NCBI GenBank assembly: GCA_030038955.1
Contig: JASHQV010000264.1
Location: forward strand, 1-5,970
Length of the DNA: 5,970 nt
From: Solirubrobacteraceae bacterium
Lineage (GTDB): Bacteria; Actinomycetota; Thermoleophilia; Solirubrobacterales; Solirubrobacteraceae
Reading direction: 5' to 3'
Shown here: piece after piece, positions 1-5,286 of the stretch
How positions within the stretch are numbered: the stretch's first letter is position 1
Layout of the letters: every line of letters begins with the position of its first letter
The notes under the pieces: model-generated
The model's database searches: none
The model's input: only the letters and a program-made list of their open reading frames with translations
What the model was told of the DNA's origin: nothing
Made by a program: the position numbers and the translations under genes

Positions 1-123
1 CAGCGCGACACGCTGCGCTCGCTCGGGCTGCGGCGGATCGGGCAGACCGTGGAGGTCAACGACACCCCGCAGGTGCGCGGGATGATCCATCGCGTGCGCC
101 ATCTCGTCGAGGTCGAGGAGTAA
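1..123 (+). CDS. rpmD: 50S ribosomal protein L30 (uL30), C-terminal part
   Basis: This is the 3' end of a gene that begins before the window; 40 codons plus a TAA stop are visible. The visible protein reads QRDTLRSLGLRRIGQTVEV and continues to a VRGMIHRVRHLVEVEE tail. The 'TLRSLGLRRIGQTVEVND.P.VRGMI..V.HLV' pattern is the signature of bacterial L30, a small large-subunit protein of about 60 residues, so roughly the first 20 residues are missing. Its TAA stop shares one base with the rplO start (TAATG), which implies translational coupling. The position directly before rplO is the standard spc-operon order, which supports the call. Confidence 0.95.
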   Translation, partial: QRDTLRSLGLRRIGQTVEVNDTPQVRGMIHRVRHLVEVEE

Positions 124-869
124 TGCCCGCGGCTAGGCGCAAGCCCGACGGCGACGCGACGACGCCCGCGTCCGAGGTCGCTGAGACCAAGCGCAAGGCG
201 ACCGCGTCCGAGGCCGCTGGGACCAGGCGCAAGGCGACCGCGTCCAAGCCCGCCACCCCGGTCGCAACCGTCAAAGCCACCGCTCCGGTCGCCGAGTCCC
301 GCGCCGACGGGGAGCTGACCGGCGGCGCGGCGCGCATCGGCCTGCACAACCTGAGGCCCGCCCCCGATTCGCGGCGGCCGCGCAAGCGCGTCGGCCGCGG
401 CGAGGGATCCGGCACCGGCAAGACCGCCGGCCGTGGCCAGAAGGGCTACAACGCCCGCTCGGGGGCCAAGCACCGGGCGCACTTCGAGGGCGGCCAGATG
501 CCGATCCACATGCGGATGCGCAAGCTGCGCGGACCGCACATGAAGAAGTCGATGCCGTTCGAGCGCTTCCGCACCCACACCCAGCCGGTCAACCTGCGCG
601 ACCTGGAGGCTCGCTTCGAGGCCGGCGAGGCGATCACGCCTGAGGCACTCGCGGCCAAGGGTCTCGCCACCCGGAAGCAGATCCCGGTGAAGATCCTCGC
701 CAAGGGCGAGCTGTCGAAGCCGCTCACGGTCCACGCGCATCAGTTCAGCGCGAAGGCGCGCGAGGCGATCGAGGCGGCGGGCGGAACCTGCCAGCTCGTG
801 CCAGTGCCCCTGAAGCGCGGCGACACCGGCCGGGCCAGGTCCGCCGACCCCGGCGAGCACGAGACCTGA
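123..869 (+). CDS. rplO: 50S ribosomal protein L15 (uL15) with N-terminal extension
   Basis: L15 is an assembly protein of the large ribosomal subunit that binds 23S rRNA. The usual L15 starts at about residue 73 here (GLHNLRPAPDSRR), followed by the glycine/basic-rich rRNA-binding stretch KRVGRGEGSGTGKTAGRGQKG (about 88-108), then FEGGQMPIHMRMRKLRG (about 121-137) and the C-terminal globular part with the conserved AHQFSAKAREAIEAAGG segment (about 205-221). Total length is 248 residues against a usual ~145-150, so about 70 residues are extra. They are rich in Ala, Lys, Thr, Arg and Pro, look disordered, and contain a tandem duplication. The ATG at 123 overlaps the rpmD stop, and GAGG at 109-112 is a suitable ribosome binding site. 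No ATG or GTG lies close to the conserved domain, so the long form appears genuine. It is followed by secY after 10 bases. Confidence 0.96.
   Translation: MPAARRKPDGDATTPASEVAETKRKATASEAAGTRRKATASKPATPVATVKATAPVAESRADGELTGGAARIGLHNLRPAPDSRRPRKRVGRGEGSGTGKTAGRGQKGYNARSGAKHRAHFEGGQMPIHMRMRKLRGPHMKKSMPFERFRTHTQPVNLRDLEARFEAGEAITPEALAAKGLATRKQIPVKILAKGELSKPLTVHAHQFSAKAREAIEAAGGTCQLVPVPLKRGDTGRARSADPGEHET
168..239 (+). repeat. 36-bp tandem duplication inside rplO
   Basis: Two head-to-tail 36-bp units, 168-203 and 204-239, match at 33 of 36 positions. They encode the 12-residue units ASEVAETKRKAT and ASEAAGTRRKAT (residues 16-27 and 28-39). A weaker third copy (ASKPATPVATVKAT) follows. The phase is exactly in frame, so the repeat expands the disordered basic tail of L15 without disturbing the reading frame. 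Confidence 0.9.
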
Positions 870-879
870 GGGCCGCGCG

Positions 880-2163
880 ATGATCTCGACGATCCTGGGG
901 GCGTTCCGGGTCGCGGACATCCGCAAGAAGGTCCTGTTCACGGCGCTGATCCTCGGGCTCTACCGGCTCGGCGCCTACATCCCCGCTCCGGGCATCAACC
1001 ACAAGGCCCTCTCGTCGGTCGAGAGCAACCTCGGGGGCAACAGCATCCTCGGGCTGCTGAACCTGTTCTCCGGCGGCGGCCTCGGGCGGATCGCGCTGTT
1101 CGCACTGGGGATCATGCCGTACATCACCGCCTCGATCATCCTGCAGCTGCTGCAGGTCGTCGTCCCCTCGCTGGAGAAGCTCTCGAAGGAGGGCGAGGTG
1201 GGGCAGGCGCGGATCACCCAGTACACCCGCTACCTGACCGTCGGCCTCGCGTTTGCCCAGTCGATCGGCTACGTGTTCCTGTTCAAGAGCTTCGAGAGCT
1301 CGGCCGGGGTCACGCTGATCCCGGACTTCAACCTCGGCAAGGTGTTCCTGATCGTGATCAGCCTGACGGCCGGCACGGTGCTGCTGATGTGGATGGGCGA
1401 GCTGATCACCCAGCGCGGGATCGGCAACGGCATCTCGCTGCTGATCTTCGCGTCGATCGTCGCCCGGATTCCGGGCGGGCTGCAGTCGTGGTGGAACAAC
1501 CCGAGCGCCACCTTCAAGGTGATGATGCCGTTCATCGCGTTTGCGGTCGTCGCCGCCGTCGTGTTCGTGCAGGAGGGCCAGCGGCGGATCCCGATCCAGT
1601 ACGCCAAGCGGGTGATCGGCCGGCGGATGACCCAGGGCGGGCAGACCTACCTGCCGCTGCGGGTCAACATGGCGGGCGTGATCCCGGTGATCTTCGCCGC
1701 CAGCGTGATGGCGATCCCGCCGACTGTCGGCCAGCTGATCGGGCAGACCAACCCGAACTCGTTGGGCACCAAGATCTACAACTTCTTCGCCCCCGGCGAC
1801 TGGCACTACGTGGTCGGCGAGTGCATCCTGATCATCCTGTTCACGTACTTCTACACGGCGGTCACGTTCAACCCGGTTGACCAGGCGGACAGCCTCAAGA
1901 AGTACGGCGGGTTCATCCCCGGCGTGCGACCTGGGCGCCCGACCGCCGAGTTCCTCGACCGGATCCTCGCTCGCCTGACGCTGCCTGGCGCGATCTTCCT
2001 GGCCGCGATCGCGGCGCTGCCGACGATCCTGATCAGCCAGACTGGCGCCTCGTTCGCGTTCGGAGGCACCTCGATCCTGATCGTCATCGGCGTCGCGCTG
2101 GACACGATGAAGCAGCTCGAGGCGCAGCTGATGATGCGCAACTACGAGGGCTTCTTGAAGTAA
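880..2163 (+). CDS. secY: Preprotein translocase subunit SecY
   Basis: SecY is the pore-forming subunit of the SecYEG channel in the cytoplasmic membrane; with SecA or the ribosome it moves proteins across or into the membrane. The protein has 427 residues, normal for the family, with about ten hydrophobic segments (roughly 17-36, 71-95, 117-137, 153-175, 182-199, 214-231, 265-285, 308-330, 367-385 and 392-410). Family landmarks are YRLGAYIPAPGI (28-39), the plug region after helix 1, LGIMPYITASIILQLL (76-91), LSKEGEVGQARITQYTR (101-117), GNGISLLIF (182-190), LPLRVNMAGVIPVIFA (258-273), and the cytoplasmic GVRPGRPT loop with the conserved Arg350 region that contacts SecA or the ribosome. It ends in the typical MMRNYEGFLK. 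The ATG start has GAGGG at 868-872 at good spacing. Intact, with no oddities. Confidence 0.98.
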   Translation: MISTILGAFRVADIRKKVLFTALILGLYRLGAYIPAPGINHKALSSVESNLGGNSILGLLNLFSGGGLGRIALFALGIMPYITASIILQLLQVVVPSLEKLSKEGEVGQARITQYTRYLTVGLAFAQSIGYVFLFKSFESSAGVTLIPDFNLGKVFLIVISLTAGTVLLMWMGELITQRGIGNGISLLIFASIVARIPGGLQSWWNNPSATFKVMMPFIAFAVVAAVVFVQEGQRRIPIQYAKRVIGRRMTQGGQTYLPLRVNMAGVIPVIFAASVMAIPPTVGQLIGQTNPNSLGTKIYNFFAPGDWHYVVGECILIILFTYFYTAVTFNPVDQADSLKKYGGFIPGVRPGRPTAEFLDRILARLTLPGAIFLAAIAALPTILISQTGASFAFGGTSILIVIGVALDTMKQLEAQLMMRNYEGFLK

Positions 2164-2250
2164 CCGGCGCAGCTGTCGCCGCCGCGAAGCGCGCGAGCAC
2201 GGATCCGCCCGCGCCGCGAGAATCTTAATCCGACGCTAACTTTACCCCCG
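2164..2250. other. secY-acyltransferase spacer
   Basis: This 87-bp gap holds a weak 5-bp stem right after the secY stop (2165-2169 with 2177-2181, 7-base loop), one copy of the octamer GCGAAGCG (2184-2191), and an abrupt AT-rich stretch from about 2220 to 2245. The hairpin has no T-tract, so it is at most a poor terminator. The AT-rich end looks like a promoter for the next gene. Confidence 0.5.
2237..2242 (+). promoter_or_regulatory. Possible -10 box (TAACTT) for a leaderless transcript
   Basis: TAACTT fits the TAnnnT consensus and lies in the only AT-rich patch of the secY-acyltransferase gap. It ends 8 bases before the ATG at 2251, so transcription would start at or next to the start codon. 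There is no Shine-Dalgarno sequence before that ATG. A leaderless mRNA of this geometry is common in Actinomycetota. No convincing -35 box is visible. This is inference from spacing. Confidence 0.4.
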
Positions 2251-3438
2251 ATGGGTTATCCCAGGGGTGTGCAGCCAGCTTACGTCCGAGTGCGCCGGCC
2301 GCGCTTGGCTTCGGGCCAGGCGGGTCGGTCAGTGCGCCCACTGCGCCGGCTCGGTCGCCGTCCGGTGCTCGACGGCGTGCGCGGGGTCGCGGTCGTGCTC
2401 GTGATCCTCACCCACACCGCCGTGCTGGCGCGGGGCTGGATCGGCGTCGACGTGTTCTTCGTGCTGTCGGGCTTCCTGATCACGACGCTGCTGTGCGAGG
2501 AATGGGACGACACCGGCCGGATCTCGCTGCGTCGCTTCTACGAGCGACGCGCCCGCCGCCTGCTGCCGGCGCTGTTCCTGCTGGTGGCGGCGTTCGCCGC
2601 CCTGTACCTGCTGCTTCACCCATTCACCGGCTGGAGCCTCGGCGAGCGCGTGCTGACGACGCTGCTGTTCGTCAACAACTGGATGGTGACGTTTGGCCAT
2701 ACCAGCGACCTCGGATCACTCAGTCCCACCTGGTCGCTGGCGATGGAGGATCAGTTCTACCTGTTGTGGCCACTGGCGCTGCTGGTGATGCTGCGACGTA
2801 ACCTGCGGCCGGGGACGATCCTGACGCTGCTGGCGGTCGCCGTCGTCGGGCTGATCGCGACGGCGTCCCCACTCGAGCACGTGATCCCCGGCTACAACCT
2901 GTACTTCTCGCCTCCCGACCGCGCCGCGGAGTTGTTGGCCGGATGCGCGACCGCGATCGTCTGGCGCCACCGGTCGCTGCCGCGGGCCGTCGCCTGGCCG
3001 CCGCTCGGAGCGCTGCTGCTCGCCGGCTTCGTCCTCATCCTGATCCCCGCGGGTCCGCTGGGCAGGCTGCTGTCGAGCGTCTCCGACGTGTGGGTTTACA
3101 TGGCCGCTGCCGCGCTTGGCGTGCTGTTGCTGCTGCACCTGCTGGAGTGCGAGTCCGGCCCCTGCGCCCGCCTGATCGGCTGCCGGCCGCTGCGCTACCT
3201 GGGGCGGATCAGCTACGGGCTGTACCTCGGCAACCTGCTGATCCGCAACCTCGCCGTTCACTACCTCCCCGGCCAACCGATCGTCGTCTACCTGGGGCTC
3301 ACGCTGGCCGGCACGGTGGTGGTCGCGAGCGCCTCTTGGCACATGCTCGAGGCGCCGGTGCTCGCCCGGCACGGCGCCGATCAACGCGCTCGTCGCGGCT
3401 GGAATCCAGCCCATCCGTGGCTGCAGCCCGCCCGCTAG
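2251..3438 (+). CDS. Membrane acyltransferase, acyltransferase-3 (OafA/YrhL-like) family
   Basis: Integral-membrane enzymes of this family (Pfam acyltransferase 3) transfer acyl groups, often acetyl, to sugars of polysaccharides, peptidoglycan, lipids or natural products. Diagnostic motifs in order are LDGVRGVAVVLVILTHT with the conserved His55 (40-56), DVFFVLSGFLIT (67-78), RRFYERRARRLLPALF (94-109), SPTWSLAMEDQFYLLWPLAL (158-177), PPDRAAELLAGC (221-232), LGRISYGLYLGNLL (317-330) and ASWHMLEAP (361-369). There are about ten hydrophobic segments. At 395 residues it lacks the C-terminal SGNH domain of the ~650-residue relatives. In the 'SYxLYLWH' motif the usual Trp-His is Gly-Asn (327-328). 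The ATG gives a 35-residue Arg-rich lead; GTG at 2332 would give a more typical N-terminus, but neither has a good ribosome binding site. It is foreign to the secY-adk junction; substrate unknown. The TAG stop falls in the left repeat of the MITE-like element. Confidence 0.9.
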   Translation: MGYPRGVQPAYVRVRRPRLASGQAGRSVRPLRRLGRRPVLDGVRGVAVVLVILTHTAVLARGWIGVDVFFVLSGFLITTLLCEEWDDTGRISLRRFYERRARRLLPALFLLVAAFAALYLLLHPFTGWSLGERVLTTLLFVNNWMVTFGHTSDLGSLSPTWSLAMEDQFYLLWPLALLVMLRRNLRPGTILTLLAVAVVGLIATASPLEHVIPGYNLYFSPPDRAAELLAGCATAIVWRHRSLPRAVAWPPLGALLLAGFVLILIPAGPLGRLLSSVSDVWVYMAAAALGVLLLLHLLECESGPCARLIGCRPLRYLGRISYGLYLGNLLIRNLAVHYLPGQPIVVYLGLTLAGTVVVASASWHMLEAPVLARHGADQRARRGWNPAHPWLQPAR

Positions 3439-3454
3439 ATGATTGATTCCAAAT
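3435..3454 (+). repeat. Left terminal inverted repeat
   Basis: The sequence CTAGATGATTGATTCCAAAT is an exact inverted match to 3605-3624. The stop codon of the acyltransferase (TAG, 3436-3438) lies within it, in the putative target-site copy. Identity does not extend outward past the CTAG and breaks immediately inward of 3454. Confidence 0.95.
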
Positions 3455-3503
3455 CGGTTGCGCGTGGGGCGTTCGGGGGCAAGCGGGATGGTGCGGGCGG
3501 GAG

Positions 3504-3536
3504 GCTGGCACCGCCAGCGAAGCTGGTGGTGGCAGC
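3504..3536. repeat. Internal hairpin of the MITE-like element
   Basis: Bases 3504-3518 pair with 3522-3536 (15 positions, one G-G mismatch at 3508/3532 and one G-T at 3513/3527) around a GAA loop. The apex is GCGAAGC, a sequence known to form exceptionally stable mini-hairpins in single-stranded DNA. It sits slightly left of the element's centre. Such secondary structure is common inside non-autonomous elements. Confidence 0.75.
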
Positions 3537-3604
3537 AGCGCTGCGTGAGCCGACCGACCGTGCCGTGTCCGCGAAGTCGTCCCGGACGCATCCGCGAGTG
3601 AGTC

Positions 3605-3624
3605 ATTTGGAATCAATCATCTAG
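3605..3624 (-). repeat. Right terminal inverted repeat
   Basis: ATTTGGAATCAATCATCTAG is the exact reverse complement of 3435-3454. Its last two bases form the start of the AGGA ribosome binding site of adk, so the element ends exactly at the edge of adk's translation signals. Confidence 0.95.
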
Positions 3625-3626
3625 GA
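3623..3626 (+). promoter_or_regulatory. Ribosome binding site of adk (AGGA)
   Basis: AGGA lies 10 bases before the adk ATG and straddles the boundary of the inverted repeat (AG from the CTAG copy, GA from the flank). Because CTAG would be present in the empty site too, the insertion would have left this signal unchanged. Confidence 0.6.
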
Positions 3627-3636
3627 TCTTCCGGCG

Positions 3637-4311
3637 ATGTCGGAGCTCAACCTGATCCTGATCGGCCCGCCGGGGGCGGGCAAGGGAACGCAAGCCGATC
3701 GCCTGCAGGACGACTTCCGAATCCCGTTCATCTCGACCGGTGACATGCTCCGCCAGAACGTCAAGGACGGGACCGAGCTGGGCAAGCGAGCGAAGCAGTA
3801 CATGGACGCCGGCGGACTCGTGCCCGACGAGGTGATCGTGGCGATGGTCGCCGACCGCCTGCACCGCCCCGACGCCGAGGACGGCTTCATCCTTGACGGC
3901 TTTCCGCGCACCGTCGCCCAGGCACAGGCGCTCGACCAGCAGATGAAGGCGGCCGGGCGTCACATCACCGCGGCGCTGCTGGTCGATGTGCCCGACGAGG
4001 AGATCATCAAGCGGATCTCGGGACGTCGCGTGTGCGTCAAGAGCGGGCATACCTATCACGTGGAGTTCGACCCGCCGAAGAACGACTCGGTCTGCGACGA
4101 GGACGGCTCGCGCCTGGTCCAGCGCGACGACGACAAGCCCGAGGTGGTCCGCAACCGCCTCGAGGTCTACAGCGAGAAGACGGCGCCGCTGATCGACTAC
4201 TACGACGATCAGGGGCTGATGCGGCGAGTCGACGGCACGCGCAGCCCCGCCGAGGTGCACGACCACATCCGCGCGATGATCGCCACCCTGCGGATGGAGG
4301 ACGACGTTTGA
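3637..4311 (+). CDS. adk: Adenylate kinase, long form
   Basis: Cytoplasmic enzyme that interconverts ATP + AMP and 2 ADP. Domains of the 224-residue protein: P-loop GPPGAGKGT (10-18), the AMP-binding region FISTGDMLR (31-39) and the DGFPRT signature (87-92), then the long-form LID (about 129-166: GRRVCVKSGHTYHVEFDPP to LVQRDDD), followed by PEVVRNRLEVY and the core C-terminus. The LID normally carries four Cys, or three Cys plus Asp, that bind zinc; here the positions are Cys133, Ser136, Cys153 and Asp156, so one zinc-type Cys is replaced by Ser. All other key residues are present. The ATG gives the canonical N-terminus and has AGGA at 3623-3626. adk normally follows secY directly; here the acyltransferase and the MITE-like element separate them. 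The stop overlaps the next ATG (TGATG). Confidence 0.98.
   Translation: MSELNLILIGPPGAGKGTQADRLQDDFRIPFISTGDMLRQNVKDGTELGKRAKQYMDAGGLVPDEVIVAMVADRLHRPDAEDGFILDGFPRTVAQAQALDQQMKAAGRHITAALLVDVPDEEIIKRISGRRVCVKSGHTYHVEFDPPKNDSVCDEDGSRLVQRDDDKPEVVRNRLEVYSEKTAPLIDYYDDQGLMRRVDGTRSPAEVHDHIRAMIATLRMEDDV
4296..4300 (+). promoter_or_regulatory. Shine-Dalgarno GGAGG at the adk/map junction
   Basis: GGAGG lies inside the last adk codons, 10 bases before the ATG at 4311 but 42 bases before the true map ATG at 4343. It therefore fits the mini-ORF at 4311-4346, not map itself. It is a strong anti-SD match, although it can also be coding chance. Confidence 0.5.
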
Positions 4312-4346
4312 TGGACTCTCAGCGTTCGCTCCCGGCCGCCCGATGA
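4311..4346 (+). CDS. 11-codon mini-ORF linking adk and map
   Basis: The reading frame ATG...TGA encodes MDSQRSLPAAR. Its ATG overlaps the adk stop (TGATG), and its TGA overlaps the map start (ATGA), so ribosomes could pass adk, mini-ORF and map by two successive termination-reinitiation steps. It has a good Shine-Dalgarno (GGAGG, 4296-4300), whereas map has only a C/G-rich stretch before its start. This suggests a coupling device rather than a functional peptide. The peptide matches no family that I recognise. The alternative is that the overlap is accidental and map is translated by direct reinitiation. Confidence 0.4.
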   Translation: MDSQRSLPAAR

Positions 4347-5119
4347 TCATCAAGAAGAGCCCTGCGGAGATCGATCGGATCGCCGCCGCCGGCGAGGTCC
4401 TGGTGAGGACGATGAACCTGCTGGCAGGCAAGGTCCGCCCCGGTGTCAGCACCAAGGAGCTCGACCAGGCGGCCGAGACGTTCATCCGCTCGCAGGGCTG
4501 CGAGCCGGCGTTCAAGGGCTATCGCGGCTTTCCCGGGTCGATCTGCACGTCGCCCAACTCGATGATCGTGCACGGCATTCCCGGGCCCTACCGGCTCGAG
4601 CGCGGCGACATCATCTCACTCGACGTCGGCGTCGTCCGGGACGGCTGGGTCGCCGACGCCGCTCGGACGTTCCCGGTCGGGCCGATCTCGCCGGTGGCCC
4701 ACAAGCTGCTGGCGGTGACCGAGGAGTCGCTGCAGCTGGCCGCTGTCCAGTGCGTCGCCGGCAACCGGCTGGGAGACGTCTCGCACGCGGTGCAGGAGCA
4801 CGTCGAGGCGGCCGGCCTGTCGATCGTCCGCACGCTGGTCGGGCACGGGATCGGCCGCAGCATGCACGAGGACCCCCAGATCCCCAACTATGGCGATCCG
4901 GGCACGGGCGTGCCGCTGGAGGAGGGGATGGTGCTGGCGGTCGAGCCGATGGTCACGGTCGGCCGCCACAACGTCCGCGTCAGCGAGGACCACTGGGCGA
5001 TCTACTCGCAGGACGGCTCGCTCGCCGCGCACTTCGAGTTCACGATCGCGATCACCGCCGCGGGCCCGCGGATCCTGACGCCGTGGCACGAGGCCGGCGG
5101 CCACCGCGTCGCGGCCTGA
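4343..5119 (+). CDS. map: Methionine aminopeptidase, type I
   Basis: Removes the N-terminal methionine from nascent proteins in the cytoplasm, using two divalent metal ions. The 258-residue protein is the short type Ia length, without an N-terminal zinc-finger or SH3-binding extension. Metal ligands predicted by motif: Asp94 (IISLDVGVV), Asp105 (GWVADAARTF), His168 (VGHGIGRSMHEDP), Glu201 (VLAVEPM) and Glu232 (HFEFTIAIT). The substrate-contacting histidines are His77 (VHGIPG) and His175 (MHEDP). The start is the ATG giving MIIKKSPAEIDRI, typical of the family; no start codon lies in frame in the 50 bases upstream, and no Shine-Dalgarno is visible, so translation probably depends on coupling through the 4311-4346 mini-ORF. 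Intact. The adk-map pair is standard in this operon. Confidence 0.97.
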   Translation: MIIKKSPAEIDRIAAAGEVLVRTMNLLAGKVRPGVSTKELDQAAETFIRSQGCEPAFKGYRGFPGSICTSPNSMIVHGIPGPYRLERGDIISLDVGVVRDGWVADAARTFPVGPISPVAHKLLAVTEESLQLAAVQCVAGNRLGDVSHAVQEHVEAAGLSIVRTLVGHGIGRSMHEDPQIPNYGDPGTGVPLEEGMVLAVEPMVTVGRHNVRVSEDHWAIYSQDGSLAAHFEFTIAITAAGPRILTPWHEAGGHRVAA

Positions 5120-5129
5120 CGGCGTCCAA

Positions 5130-5164
5130 GATCGCGAAGCGATCCGGCGCACGGCCGGCGCCGG
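5130..5164 (+). terminator. Hairpin pair downstream of map
   Basis: Two stems start 10 bases after the map stop: 5130-5135 with 5139-5144 (GATCGC, GAA loop, GCGATC) and 5144-5150 with 5158-5164 (CCGGCGC, 7-base loop, GCGCCGG, seven perfect pairs). They share base 5144, so both cannot be complete at once. No T-run follows, so if it terminates transcription it does so without the classical U-tract. It could also act as an mRNA stability end. Confidence 0.4.
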
Positions 5165-5176
5165 AGATTGCGCCCC

Positions 5177-5185
5177 TGCTAGTAT
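5177..5185 (+). promoter_or_regulatory. Possible extended -10 promoter before rpmJ (TGCTAGTAT)
   Basis: TGC directly followed by TAGTAT fits the TGn extended -10 arrangement and the TAnnnT core, in an otherwise G/C-dominated gap. No -35 element is seen at 16-18 bases. Transcription would start near 5192, giving rpmJ and the downstream alpha-operon genes a separate promoter with a leader of about 120 nt. Unproven. Confidence 0.4.
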
Positions 5186-5230
5186 CAGCCGATGCGCTTG
5201 CAGCGCGCGAGTCGTGCTGCGCGCGGTGCT

Positions 5231-5286
5231 CGCTTCGGTAGCGGCGACTGTACCGGTCGCCAGAGCCGGGGCGAGTTTCAGCCCGG
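5231..5286 (+). promoter_or_regulatory. Structured leader upstream of rpmJ
   Basis: Several small stems are visible: 5231-5234 with 5240-5243; 5236-5240 (CGGTA) with 5251-5255 (TACCG); 5243-5248 (GGCGAC) with 5256-5261 (GTCGCC); and 5266-5270 with 5282-5286 (CCGGG/CCCGG). Those between 5231 and 5261 overlap and are mutually exclusive, a layout compatible with a regulatory switch, but short G/C stems are frequent by chance in such sequence. No known ribosomal-protein leader class is recognised. Confidence 0.3.

Larger units (their letters stand above)
3435..3624. mobile_element. MITE-like element, 190 bp, with perfect 20-bp terminal inverted repeats
   Basis: Bases 3435-3454 and 3605-3624 are perfect reverse complements, beginning and ending in CTAG. 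The arms are 70% AT in a very GC-rich region; the interior is GC-rich and contains a strong hairpin. Collapsing the two CTAG copies to one gives an intact junction: acyltransferase stop TAG, then GATCTTCCGGCG, then the adk ATG. This is what an insertion with target duplication predicts. Two models fit: duplication of CTAG with a 16-bp inverted repeat (reported for some IS5- and IS701-related groups), or duplication of TA inside CTAG with a 17-bp repeat (IS630/Tc1-mariner type, known to prefer CTAG). No transposase is encoded, so it would need one elsewhere in the genome. Alternative: a large regulatory stem-loop. Confidence 0.72.

Noticed and set aside
745..1806. 353-codon open frame on the minus strand opposite rplO/secY
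   Set aside because: Its translation is a low-complexity Arg/Asp/Gln/Pro-rich product with no recognisable family, and it lies opposite the certain gene secY. It is the usual GC-rich antisense artefact.
2716..3606. Minus-strand open frame across the acyltransferase and MITE
   Set aside because: The product is Gln/Arg-rich low complexity and antisense to a gene with clear family motifs.
3435..3624. Inverted repeat as a simple intrinsic terminator for the acyltransferase
   Set aside because: The arms are separated by 150 bases, AT-rich, and not followed by a T-tract, which does not fit a terminator hairpin.
3613..4515. 300-codon minus-strand open frame opposite adk and the start of map
   Set aside because: It is antisense to two conserved genes, shows no domain I recognise, and GC-rich third positions produce such frames.
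5236..5261. H-type pseudoknot in the rpmJ leader
   Set aside because: The two stems interlock, but no base is left between the 3' strands (5255/5256) to cross the first stem, so a classical pseudoknot is sterically unlikely. They are treated as alternative hairpins.
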